This document shows, piece after piece, positions 49,654 to 57,197 of a DNA stretch of 64,000 bases. Numbering within the stretch: the stretch's first letter is position 1; each line of letters begins with the position of its first letter. A program made the position numbers and the translations under genes. Location of the stretch: the NCBI RefSeq assembly GCF_000091545.1, contig NC_006462.1, forward strand, positions 186,001 to 250,000, given 5' to 3'. The stretch comes from Thermus thermophilus HB8 (GTDB lineage: Bacteria; Deinococcota; Deinococci; Deinococcales; Thermaceae). Below the pieces are notes generated by a model that saw only the letters and a program-made list of their open reading frames with translations, did no database searches and was not told the DNA's origin.

Positions 49654-52073
49654 AGGACGAGGTGGGCTTCCAGCCCCTTTCCAACCACCAGGGGCTCGTG
49701 GTCAAGCTCCTGGAGTCGTGGCGGGAAGGGGATGAGCCCCTGGCGCTTTCTCCAAAGACCAAGGAGCGCCTCCTCCTTGCGGCGCGGTACCACGACGACG
49801 GAAAGCGTTTTACCTTCCACATCGTTCCAGACGGGAAGGGCGGGCTCACCTATAGCTTCCGCGGGCACCGCTTCCGGGTGGCCCAGGCCGTCCAAGACCC
49901 CTACGCCCAGGCCCTTATCCGGGGTCACCATGATTACTCCACCCGCGAGGTGGTGAACCTGGCCGCGGACTTCCTCGAGGAGGGCTTGGGCCACCGCTTC
50001 CCCGAGGACCTTTTCCTCCTCATGATGGCCGACCAGTTGGAAGCGGAGCTTGCGGTGCGGTTGTGGCAGAGGCGGGCAGGGGAGGTCCGGCCCTTCGTGG
50101 AGTTTGACCTGTTACCCGACGGCGAAGGCGGATTCCTCTTGGACCCCTGGCCCTTCCGGGTGGACGAAGTCGCCCTGGACTTCCTGGTCTACTTCCACCC
50201 CTACCGGGGCGAGGAGGCCAAGGTCGTGGAGGGGTGGGGGCGGGCCTTGGTGGGCGCTTTGGAGGAGGGGAAGGTGCCCGAGGCCTTCCGAGAGGAAAAA
50301 CGCCGGGTGCGCCTCAGGCCCTGGGCGGCCGGGGCGAGGAAAGCGGACGACCCCGAGGCCTTCTACGACCGGTTTGGCCTGAAGCCCACCCCCTTCCAAA
50401 GGGAGGTCTTCAAGGTAGCGGAGGGGGACCCCGCCCACCTCCTCCTCGCCCCCACGGGGACGGGGAAGACCGAGGCCGCAGCCTTCCCCGCCCTGGCCCG
50501 GGGGGAGCGGCTCGTCTTCGTCCTGCCCACACGGAGCCTCGTGGACGACCTGGAGGGGCGCTTTCGCTGCTATCTCAAAATCCTGGCCCAGGAGGAAGGG
50601 CGGCCTAAGGCCTTGGTGGTGGACACCGGCCACCGCCAGGCGCGCTTTCGCTTTAGCCCAGATGGCCAAGAGGAGGCCACCAAGGAGCGGCACCTCTACC
50701 ACGCCGATGTCATCCTCACCACCTTGGACAAGCTCCTCTACCGCTACTTCGGCTACGCCGAGGGGGTCAAATCCTACACCTTTCCCCGGCGGATCCACGA
50801 CCGGAGGACGCTTTTCGTCTTTGACGAGGTGCACCTTTACGAGGCCACCGCCTGGGTCAACTTCCGCCACCTGATCGCCTCCTTGTACAAGGCGGGCGTG
50901 CGCTTTCTGGTCATGAGCGCCACCATGCCCGGGACGTACCGGGAGGAGCTGCTCCTCGAGGGCACCCTGGAGCACCCTGCGGCCAAGCGGCCGAGCCGGG
51001 TGCTCCGCTACATGCCCCAGGGCAACCCCATGGAAATCATCCAAAGCCACCGGGGCAAGCGGGTTTTGGTGGTTCTGGAGGAGGTCAAGGAGGCGGCGGA
51101 GCTTTACAAGAGGCTCAAAGGGGAGGGGGTCTTCCTCTACCATGGCCGCCTGGCGGAGGGCCAAAGGAGAAGGGTCTTTGGGGAGGTCAAGCGCCGGGAC
51201 AAGGCCCAGGAGCCTTACCTCTTGATCACCACTCCCGCCATAGAGGTGGGGGTGGACCTGGACGCAGAGGTTCTGGTCACGACCCTCTGCCCGCCGGAAA
51301 ACCTTCTGCAACGCCTGGGAAGGGTGAACCGAAGGGGAGGGGGCCAAGGGGAGGCCTACGTGGTGGGGGAAACCTACCCCGACTACCTCGGAAGCCTGCC
51401 GGAGGGCTACTTGGAACTCCTAAAGGCGCTGGATGGGCAAGACCTGGCCCAAGGGGGGGAGGAGCGCCTTCGGCAGGCCATCCGCTACCCCAAGTACCTG
51501 GACCCCAGGGCGGAAACCTTCTTTGAGGCCCTGCAGGACTACGTCTACGGGCTGGACCTTACCCAAGAACCCCTCCACCGCAAGGGCTTCGTGGCCACCC
51601 GGGGTTGGACGCCCAGCGTGCGCCTCCGCCAAGGAGAGGACGAGGTGGAGGTTCCCATAGACCGGCTTGTCGGCAGGAAGGAGGAGCTCACTCCCGTCCG
51701 GGTTGTGGAGCGGCTTTTGACCGATGGAGAAACGGGCAACCGGCGCCGGGAAGAGGTTCCATTGCGCTCTGGGGAGCTTTACGGACGGGAGCTGGTGTTG
51801 AACTACCCCTACCCCTACGACCCAGAGCTGGGCTTCGTGGAGTTGCCCAAGGTGTTTCAGCGCCTTCGCCATCCCGACCCCCAACGGGTCCAGCTTCTCT
51901 ACGCCCCGGAAAAGGACGCGGGCGAGGCGCCGGAAGGCGTTATGGACACCGATCAGGTAACGGGCGGGGGAAGACGGGTTCTCTGGTATCTGGGGGAGTC
52001 GGCCTGGGCGGAACCCGCCAAGAGCGGGGAGGTGGCCGAAGAGACCGAGGAAGAGGAAGAAGAGGGGGACTGA
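49620..52073 (+). CDS. cas3: Cas3 with N-terminal HD nuclease (second system)
   Basis: 817 aa from ATG 49620. Residues 40-150 contain an HD nuclease: 'ARYHDDGKRF' (H/D near 58), 'FRGHRFRVAQ', 'RGHHDYSTREV' and 'MMADQLEAELA'. The helicase follows: Walker A 'LAPTGTGKTEAAAF' near 278, 'DVILTTLDKLLYRYFG', DEVH 'FVFDEVHLYEATA' near 402, 'VMSATMPG', 'LITTPAIEVGVDLDAEVLVT' and 'NLLQRLGRVNRRG' near 560. The acidic C-terminal tail ends 'EVAEETEEEEEEGD'. In typical type I-D the HD domain sits in Cas10d and Cas3 is a bare helicase; here it is fused to the helicase. The stop overlaps the cas6 start (TGATG). Confidence 0.93.
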   Translation: MGEGIGRVFFLKDEVGFQPLSNHQGLVVKLLESWREGDEPLALSPKTKERLLLAARYHDDGKRFTFHIVPDGKGGLTYSFRGHRFRVAQAVQDPYAQALIRGHHDYSTREVVNLAADFLEEGLGHRFPEDLFLLMMADQLEAELAVRLWQRRAGEVRPFVEFDLLPDGEGGFLLDPWPFRVDEVALDFLVYFHPYRGEEAKVVEGWGRALVGALEEGKVPEAFREEKRRVRLRPWAAGARKADDPEAFYDRFGLKPTPFQREVFKVAEGDPAHLLLAPTGTGKTEAAAFPALARGERLVFVLPTRSLVDDLEGRFRCYLKILAQEEGRPKALVVDTGHRQARFRFSPDGQEEATKERHLYHADVILTTLDKLLYRYFGYAEGVKSYTFPRRIHDRRTLFVFDEVHLYEATAWVNFRHLIASLYKAGVRFLVMSATMPGTYREELLLEGTLEHPAAKRPSRVLRYMPQGNPMEIIQSHRGKRVLVVLEEVKEAAELYKRLKGEGVFLYHGRLAEGQRRRVFGEVKRRDKAQEPYLLITTPAIEVGVDLDAEVLVTTLCPPENLLQRLGRVNRRGGGQGEAYVVGETYPDYLGSLPEGYLELLKALDGQDLAQGGEERLRQAIRYPKYLDPRAETFFEALQDYVYGLDLTQEPLHRKGFVATRGWTPSVRLRQGEDEVEVPIDRLVGRKEELTPVRVVERLLTDGETGNRRREEVPLRSGELYGRELVLNYPYPYDPELGFVELPKVFQRLRHPDPQRVQLLYAPEKDAGEAPEGVMDTDQVTGGGRRVLWYLGESAWAEPAKSGEVAEETEEEEEEGD

Positions 52074-52867
52074 TGCCTCAGGCCGTGGTCCTCGAGCTCG
52101 TGGGGGAAAAACCCCCCCTTTACCCCGCCCGCTATGCCCACGGCCTCTTCTTTGCCCTGCTTTCCCGGGTAAGCCCGGAGCTGGCCCAGAAGCTCCACGA
52201 GGCTCCGCGCAAGCCCTTCACCCTGGCGCCGCTTCCCAGGGCTGGCCCCGAAGGGGCCACCTTGAAGGGGACCCTGAGGCTCCGCCTTACCACCCTGGAC
52301 GATGGCCTTTTTGCGCCCTTTCTGCGGGCCCTCCTGGAGGCCGCCCCGGATGGGCTTCCCCTGGGGGATAGTTCCTACCGGCTGGCGCGGGTCCTGGCTA
52401 CCCGCGAGGGGCACCCCCTGGCCGGGGCCACCTCCTGGGAGGAACTCAAGGAGGCCCCCAAGCGGGAAAAGGCCACCTTTCGCTTCCTTACCCCCACGGT
52501 CTTCGCCACTTCTAAGCCGGGTGGGCGCACCCGCTACACTCCCTTGCCCGACCCCCGCCTCATCGCAGGCTCCCTCCTGGACAAGTGGCAGGCTCACAGC
52601 CCCTTTCCTTACAACCCAAAGGAAGAGGCCGCCTTGCGGGAGCTTTTTGAGCTGGACCTCGAGGTGGCAGGCTTCCGCAACCTGCGCTTCCACCGGGTAC
52701 AGGCAGGAAAGGGCTTTTTCCCCGGTTTCACGGGTGAGGCGACCCTGAGGCTTTGGAGCCAGAGCCTCGAGGCCCAGGAGGCCCTGGGGCGCCTCCACGC
52801 CCTAGCCTTCTTCAGCGGCGTGGGGGCTAAGACCCCCTACGGCATGGGCCTGGCAGTCCCCCTCTAG
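52073..52867 (+). CDS. cas6: CRISPR RNA endonuclease Cas6
   Basis: 264 aa. Two RAMP domains; N-terminal 'VVLELVGEKPPLYPARYAHGLFFALLSRVSPELAQKLHE' and C-terminal glycine-rich loop 'LHALAFFSGVGAKTPYGMGLAVPL', the Cas6 hallmark, preceded by 'GFFPGFTGEATLRLW'. A His in helix 1 (H23 in 'RYAHGLFF') is a candidate catalytic residue. It resembles the T. thermophilus HB8 Cas6 TTHB231, reported to process the GTTGCAA-type repeats. Its stop codon marks the start of the right-hand leader copy. Confidence 0.92.
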   Translation: MPQAVVLELVGEKPPLYPARYAHGLFFALLSRVSPELAQKLHEAPRKPFTLAPLPRAGPEGATLKGTLRLRLTTLDDGLFAPFLRALLEAAPDGLPLGDSSYRLARVLATREGHPLAGATSWEELKEAPKREKATFRFLTPTVFATSKPGGRTRYTPLPDPRLIAGSLLDKWQAHSPFPYNPKEEAALRELFELDLEVAGFRNLRFHRVQAGKGFFPGFTGEATLRLWSQSLEAQEALGRLHALAFFSGVGAKTPYGMGLAVPL

Positions 52868-53107
52868 CGAGCGCGAAGGCCACCTTATGCAAACCCCCTG
52901 TGCCAAACCGGGGGTTTTTGCTGTACAGAAGGCTGCTCTTTTGAATTGCATACTTGTTCTTTCCCCTCGTGCGCGTGCGCACTCGTCCTGGAGAAGGAAA
53001 GTCCCACTTTAGTCCCACGGCTCCTCTTCCAGGTTGACGCATAATCCCCCCGCGTGCGAAAATGGCCTCAAGACCCCCCGCCTGGAGCCGCTTCCTGGAG
53101 GGGGCCG
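52865..53107 (+). repeat. CRISPR leader with terminator, right copy of a ~243-bp inverted repeat
   Basis: Begins at the cas6 stop (CTAGCGAGCG) and runs to the first repeat of array 4. By eye it is identical to the reverse complement of 42238-42480. The hairpin AAACCCCCTGTGCC...CCGGGGGTTTTTGC at 52892-52920 terminates the cas operon; the rest is leader. Confidence 0.9.
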
Positions 53108-53210
53108 GTTGCAAACCTCGTTAGCCTCGTAGAGGATTGAAACATGGACTTCCTGCACGAGCCCTTCGAGCTCGCCATGTTGCAAACCTCGTTAGCCTCG
53201 TAGAGGATTG
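53108..53210 (+). CRISPR. CRISPR array 4, one full and one cut repeat
   Basis: First repeat 53108-53143 (starts GTTGCAAACCTCGTTAGC, ends GATTGAAAC), a 35-bp spacer 53144-53178, then a second repeat 53179-53210 that stops after 32 bases (...GAGGATTG) where ATACTGTCTTGC of an IS110-type end begins. Repeats here have the CTCGTTAG form also seen in the oldest repeat of array 3. The remainder of the array has been lost. Confidence 0.92.
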
Positions 53211-53298
53211 ATACTGTCTTGCCTGTCAAGCGACCCCTTGATCTAGCTGGGTCGCGTAGTACTCCCTGAGCCTTCCCATCATCCGCCTGAGGAGCTTG

Positions 53299-54556
53299 GG
53301 TCGTGTCAAGGACTCTGTGTAAGAGTCTGTGTACGGGGGGCATACCGCTCCTGAAGCATCTTCTCCAGCACCTCCTTCACCTCCGAGAACCCCTTTAGTT
53401 TCCGTTCTGCCCACCTCCCTTCCTGCCTCTCCGACTCCAGGTAAAGAAGCTTGTACACCGCCTCTTCCTTAGGAAACTTGTGGTCCCGCACCTTCGTCCC
53501 CCGCCGTAGCTCCCGGATAAACCGCTCCATCAGGTTGGTGCTCCGCAAGTACGGCCAAAGCACCTTGGGGTACCCGTAGAACCGCAGGAAGGCCCCCGAA
53601 TCCTGTACCCAAAGCCCCACCACCCCCGGGTACCGCGAACCCCAGGCGGCCTTCACCTCCTCCAAGGCCCCAAGAGCTTCTTCCCGGCTCTCCGCCCCGT
53701 ACACCCGCCTCAGGTCCTCCGCCAGCAGGGCCCGGTCCCGGGAGCGCACCTGGGACAGGCTCCACCGCACCCCGTGCACCACGCACCGCTGCCATTCCGC
53801 CTGAGGGTAGACCCTGCGGATCGCTTCAGGAAGCCCGGGCAGCCCGTCGGTGACAAAGAGCAACACCCGCCGCAGGCCCCGCTGCCAAAGCTCCCCCAGG
53901 ACCCCCTCCCATCCCAGGGCGCTCTCCGTGGGCAAAAGCCAGAACCCCAGGACCCGCCTCTCCCCATTAGGGGCGATGCCCAGGGCCACATACACGCTTT
54001 CCCGTACGATCCCTTCTCCTTCCCTGAAGACCTTTAGGGAAAGCCCGTCCAGGTAGACGAAGGCCATCTCCTCGGGCAAAGGCCGGGTGCGGAAGGCTCC
54101 TGCCGCCTCCAGGACCTCGTCCGTCAGGGCGCTCAGGGTCTCGTGGGAGTAGCGGTGGCCCAGGAGCAGGCTCAGTATCTCGGCCGCCTTGCGCTGACTG
54201 ACCCCGGCGGCGTACAAGGCCACAGCTACTTCCCCCACGTCCACCAGGCGGCGGGCGTAGGGCTTAAGGAAAGCCGGGTAATACCGAGATTCCCGATCCC
54301 TAGGGACCTTCAGGTCCACCTGGCCGAAGGTGGTCTCCAGCTTGCGGGGGTAGTAGCCGTTCCTGCGGCCTCCGTGCACCTGCAAGAAGGCTGTCCGGTC
54401 CAGCTCCAGAACCGTCTGCAAAACCTCGGCCACCGTCTCCCGCACCGCTTCCCTCAGCAAGATCCGCAAGGTATCCTGGTCCACGGGGCACCTCCTCGTT
54501 CCAAGGTGTGCCCCCCTATTAAACACGGACCCTTACACATAAATCCTTACACGACC
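53299..54556 (-). mobile_element. IS256-family insertion sequence, copy B (1258 bp, intact)
   Basis: Ends GGTCGTGTCAAGGA (left) and CTTACACGACC (right), imperfect inverted repeats. Target duplication GGAGCTTG at 53291-53298 and 54557-54564, the 8 bp typical of this family. It interrupts an IS110-type transposase gene and encodes one uninterrupted transposase. Confidence 0.95.
53306..54484 (-). CDS. IS256-family (mutator) transposase
   Basis: 392 aa from GTG 54484, which follows CGAGGAGGTGCCCC. DDE residues: D146 ('FVYLDGLSL'), D213 ('LLFVTDGLPGL') and E320 ('LRSTNLMERFIRELRRGTKV'), with the family's C-x2-H motif 'QRCVVHGVRWSL' between them. N-terminal DNA-binding region 'QVHGGRRNGYYPRKLETTFGQVDLKVPRDRESRY'. 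Fully open, so this copy can probably move itself and copy A. Confidence 0.95.
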   Translation of the reverse strand: MDQDTLRILLREAVRETVAEVLQTVLELDRTAFLQVHGGRRNGYYPRKLETTFGQVDLKVPRDRESRYYPAFLKPYARRLVDVGEVAVALYAAGVSQRKAAEILSLLLGHRYSHETLSALTDEVLEAAGAFRTRPLPEEMAFVYLDGLSLKVFREGEGIVRESVYVALGIAPNGERRVLGFWLLPTESALGWEGVLGELWQRGLRRVLLFVTDGLPGLPEAIRRVYPQAEWQRCVVHGVRWSLSQVRSRDRALLAEDLRRVYGAESREEALGALEEVKAAWGSRYPGVVGLWVQDSGAFLRFYGYPKVLWPYLRSTNLMERFIRELRRGTKVRDHKFPKEEAVYKLLYLESERQEGRWAERKLKGFSEVKEVLEKMLQERYAPRTQTLTQSP

Positions 54557-54848
54557 GGAGCTTGTGGGCCACAGCCAAAAGCGCCTGCTTTTTTCTCTTC
54601 CCTCGGGAGAGCAAACGGTGGTAGAAGGCCCGCATCTCCGGGTCATGGCGCACCGCCACCAGGGCGCCCATGTAGAGCTTTCGCCGCAGGAGGGGGGGTC
54701 CTTTCCTGGAGAGCTGGCTCCTCTCCACGCTCTTTCCCGACTCCTCCCGCTCGGGGATGAGCCCCGCGTAGGAGGCCGCCCTCTTCGCCCGGCCCCAGAG
54801 CTCTGGGGGCAGGAGGGCCAGCACCGCTGCCGCCGCCAGGTAACTCCA

Positions 54849-55262
54849 TCACGGGGTCCAGAAGCGGAGGGCGGGAAAGGCCCCCAGGTCCCGGTAGTTC
54901 AGCGTCCAAACGGGCGCCCCAAGCCGCAGGGCGAGGAGGGCCACGCCCGTGTCCTCCAGGGTGCCCCCCCATCCGGGCAGCCGGGCGAGGAGAAGGCACA
55001 CTTCCTCCAGGTCTTCCAGGGTGAAGGGCACCACCACCACTCCCTCCTCTACCTTGGCCAGGCCCTCCCGCGCCGCCTTCGGTCCCGCCTGGAAGAGGAG
55101 CCACTTGAACACCTCAAAGAGGACGGGCATGGGCAGGAAGAGCCGGGCGCCGCCCTCGGCGAGGCGGCGGAAGCCCCTCACCGCCTCCTCGTGGTCCGGG
55201 TCGGAGCGGTGGAGGAGGGCGATGAGGGGCCCCGCGTCCAAGACCAGCCGCTCTGGGATCAC
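54849..55262 (-). CDS. PIN-domain toxin (VapC-like)
   Basis: 137 aa, GTG start overlapping the antitoxin stop by 4 nt. PIN acidic residues: 'ERLVLDAGPLIALLHRSD' (D9), 'PMPVLFEVFKWLLFQ' (Glu about 52), 'GWGGTLEDTGVALLALRLGAPVWTLNYRDLGAF' (Asp about 104 and 123). It likely cleaves RNA when the antitoxin is degraded. Its 3' end is the border with the IS110 remnant. Confidence 0.83.
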   Translation of the reverse strand: MIPERLVLDAGPLIALLHRSDPDHEEAVRGFRRLAEGGARLFLPMPVLFEVFKWLLFQAGPKAAREGLAKVEEGVVVVPFTLEDLEEVCLLLARLPGWGGTLEDTGVALLALRLGAPVWTLNYRDLGAFPALRFWTP

Positions 55263-55474
55263 CGCTCCTCGCGGATGAGGGCGTCGTGCTCCCGGGCGGA
55301 AAGCTCGGCCCTCTCCACCAGCCCCGCAACCTCCAGGAGGGCCTCCGGGCGCTTGACGAGCTCCCGCTCCAGGAGCTCCCGCACCAGGGCGGAGAGGCTG
55401 AGGCCGGGGCGGGCCTTGCGGTAGGCCTCCACCTCCTGGGCCAGGTGGTCGGGAAGGTAGATGGTCACCCGCAT
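55259..55474 (-). CDS. Ribbon-helix-helix antitoxin (VapB-like)
   Basis: 71 aa. N-terminal RHH: 'MRVTIYLPDHLAQEVEAYRKARPGLSLSALVRELLEREL' (residues 1-39), then a Glu-rich C-terminal helix that would mask the toxin. A -10-like TATGAT lies just upstream (about 55492-55487), suggesting a leaderless or very short-leader transcript; alternative ATG starts at 55483 and 55486 give three or four more residues. It overlaps the PIN gene by 4 nt. Confidence 0.83.
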   Translation of the reverse strand: MRVTIYLPDHLAQEVEAYRKARPGLSLSALVRELLERELVKRPEALLEVAGLVERAELSAREHDALIREER

Positions 55475-55795
55475 ATCACACATCATCATACCAGGCCGCC
55501 CCCCAGGGCGCGGCCTACCTCCAGGTGCGGGTACCCATGGGGACGGCCCCCCGGGGCCTACCGGGTGCGCCTGGAAGGGGGTGGGGCCTGGGCCACGGCG
55601 GAGGTCCAGGTGGAGCGGTTCCTGCCCGAGTTCCCGAGGCGCTACGAGGTGCGGTGGTACCCCGACGGGAGCCGGGCGGTGGTGGCCTGGGACCTCGAGG
55701 CCCTCAAGGTGTGGGCTGAGGGGGTAAAAACGCCGAGGCCTCGTAAGAGAGCCGGCCTCTGGCCCGGAGATGTTGAGCCCCAAGGAATGACCCCT
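55475..55795 (+). other. Region with a possible gene fragment
   Basis: One plus-strand frame (about 55540-55730) reads 'GAYRVRLEGGGAWATAEVQVERFLPEFPRRYEVRWYPDGSRAVVAWDLEALKVWAEG', which looks like real protein but has no start or ribosome site. It is probably a broken gene. No family recognised. Confidence 0.3.
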
Positions 55796-56710
55796 CTACT
55801 CCCTGCGGATCAGAATGTGCCCGTAATCCCCCACCGCCACATAGAGGCCGTTGCCGTAGGCGACGGCGTTCAGGCTTCTGTAGCCGGGAAGGGGCTCCTC
55901 GCTCCAGCGGAGGCCGTCCTGGGAGAGGAAAGCCTTCTCCCCCCACCCCACGGCCACCCACCTTCCGTTGGCGTAGGTTGCCGCCCTAGCGCCTAGGCCG
56001 CTCACCCTGGTCCAGGTCAGGCCGTCCGTGGAGGTAAGCGCTTCGCCTCTGTAGGGGACGAAGACCAGGAAGCGCCCTCCGCCGAAGACCGCGTTTCCAA
56101 GGTTGGCGTCTGTCCCCGAGGAGACCGCCTGCCAGGCCAGCCCGTCGGTGGAGGTGAAGAGGCGGCCCAGCTGTCCGGAAACCACGAAGCGGCCGTTTCC
56201 GTAGGCCACGCCCTCGAGCCCCTGCGCGTCCAGGTTCACCCGCTGCCAAGCCGAAGCCCCGGCGTCTTGGGACACCAGGAGCTGGGAGAAGGCCCCCGTG
56301 GCCACCCACCGTCCGCCGCCGTAGGCCACCCCGTTGAGGTACTGGAGGGCTGACCCGGTGCCATGAACCTTAGTCCAGGAGTATCCGTCCGGCGAGGTGA
56401 GGATGGTCTCGTCAAACCCCACCGCCACGAAAAGGCCGTTGTCGTAGGCGATTCCATTGAGGAAGGATTGGGCATCGTAGGAAACCCGCGTCCAGCTTTG
56501 GCCGTCGCGGGAGACCAAAATCGTAGACTTGCCGGACGCCCCTCCCACCGCTACGAACACCCCGTTGCCGTAGGCCACGCCTGTGAGGGTGTCGCTGGTC
56601 CCCGAGGAGACCTCGCGCCAGGGGGAGGAAGCCCCTGGAGGCTCCGAACCTTGAAGTCCGCTACAGGCCACCAGAACCAAAGCCGTGAGCGCGAGAAGCC
56701 ACCGCTTCAT
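55796..56710 (-). CDS. Lipoprotein with beta-propeller-like repeats
   Basis: 304 aa; ATG 56710 after GGGAGGAGAGC. Lipoprotein signal 'MKRWLLALTALVLVACSG' (lipid-attached Cys about 17). The rest consists of about seven repeats of 36-45 residues with the pattern 'GVAYGNGxFVAVG...ILxSxDGxxWTxV' (clear at about 45, 85, 130, 172, 210, 248, 280). This is a photosystem-II-stability/BNR-type seven-bladed propeller expected on the outer side of a membrane. Ligand and role unknown. It is flanked by the VapBC pair and an AT-poor intergenic region. Confidence 0.78.
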   Translation of the reverse strand: MKRWLLALTALVLVACSGLQGSEPPGASSPWREVSSGTSDTLTGVAYGNGVFVAVGGASGKSTILVSRDGQSWTRVSYDAQSFLNGIAYDNGLFVAVGFDETILTSPDGYSWTKVHGTGSALQYLNGVAYGGGRWVATGAFSQLLVSQDAGASAWQRVNLDAQGLEGVAYGNGRFVVSGQLGRLFTSTDGLAWQAVSSGTDANLGNAVFGGGRFLVFVPYRGEALTSTDGLTWTRVSGLGARAATYANGRWVAVGWGEKAFLSQDGLRWSEEPLPGYRSLNAVAYGNGLYVAVGDYGHILIRRE

Positions 56711-56842
56711 GCTCTCCTCCCTGAGGGGCACGGTTCAAGGGGGGAAGCTTCCGAGCACAATTCGGACGGGCCCCGAAAACAAATCTACCACGGGCCTGAG
56801 CAAGCCTTGGCCCAAACACCCCAGACCCCAGGCTTGGGCGGC

Positions 56843-56992
56843 CTACGCCACCCGCCACTGGGGAGCCTGGCGGAAGAGCTCCAGGAGGTCCCGCTCCCCT
56901 TGGGATAGCGGTACCAGGGGCCCTGGTGGGGGTGGAAGCCTCCTGCGTTGCGTGGCCCAGCCCCGAAGGGGGACCTGACGGCAGTGCCCCAT
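56843..56992 (-). CDS. Possible 49-residue protein
   Basis: Minus-strand frame from ATG 56992 to TAG 56843: starts MGHCRQVPLRGWATQRRRLP and ends with 'PLSQGERDLLELFRQAPQWRVA'. The final helix has a natural protein-like composition (S-x-G-E-R-D-L-L-E-L-F). No ribosome site stands out; a remnant of a regulator tail is as likely as a small gene. Confidence 0.3.
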   Translation of the reverse strand: MGHCRQVPLRGWATQRRRLPPPPGPLVPLSQGERDLLELFRQAPQWRVA

Positions 56993-57197
56993 CTATCGGG
57001 CTTGGGATTTTCCATCTCTTCTCCTCACTTTCATGTTAGCCTTGCACCTCCCCCCCACCCCGCCCCCTCAACCCTCGCGGGAAGAGGGTTCAGGGCGTGG
57101 GAAATGGGGTAGAGAAGGGAGAGAAAGAAGAGGGGAGTGGGAAGGAGTGGGGGGAAGAAGCGGGATTCGGTTGTGGTTGGGGGGGTGGGGTGATAAG
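56993..57197. promoter_or_regulatory. Purine-rich upstream region of the integrase-like gene
   Basis: On the plus strand 57085-57190 is almost purely G/A (GGGTAGAGAAGGGAGAGAAAG and similar), and pyrimidine-rich before that. A -10-like GATAAG overlaps the ATG at 57198. The polypurine tract may form non-B DNA or act as a spacer; no protein is coded. Confidence 0.4.

Larger units (their letters stand above)
53211..54848 (-). pseudogene. IS110-family transposase C-terminal remnant, split by IS256 copy B
   Basis: Joining 54557-54848 to 53211-53298 (minus strand) restores 'AAAVLALLPPELWGRAKRAASYAGLIPEREESGKSVERSQLSRKGPPLLRRKLYMGALVAVRHDPEMRAFYHRLLSRGKRKKQALLAVAHKLLRRMMGRLREYYATQ...QGVA' and a stop. 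This is the Transposase_20 (IS110) C-terminal domain with its catalytic-serine region partner 'SYAGLIP' and conserved 'AVAHKLLR'. The N-terminal RuvC-like half is missing beyond about 54840, where the PIN gene begins. After the stop come 30 bases (to 53211) that directly join the cut CRISPR repeat. The interruption carries an 8-bp duplication GGAGCTTG. Confidence 0.85.

Noticed and set aside
50112..51347. Long minus-strand frame opposite the second cas3
   Set aside because: Antisense shadow with low-complexity composition.
51605..52867. Longer reading of the second-system cas6 starting inside cas3
   Set aside because: The first 150 codons are an Arg/Gly-rich shadow of cas3; the ATG at 52073 overlaps the cas3 stop and starts a normal Cas6.
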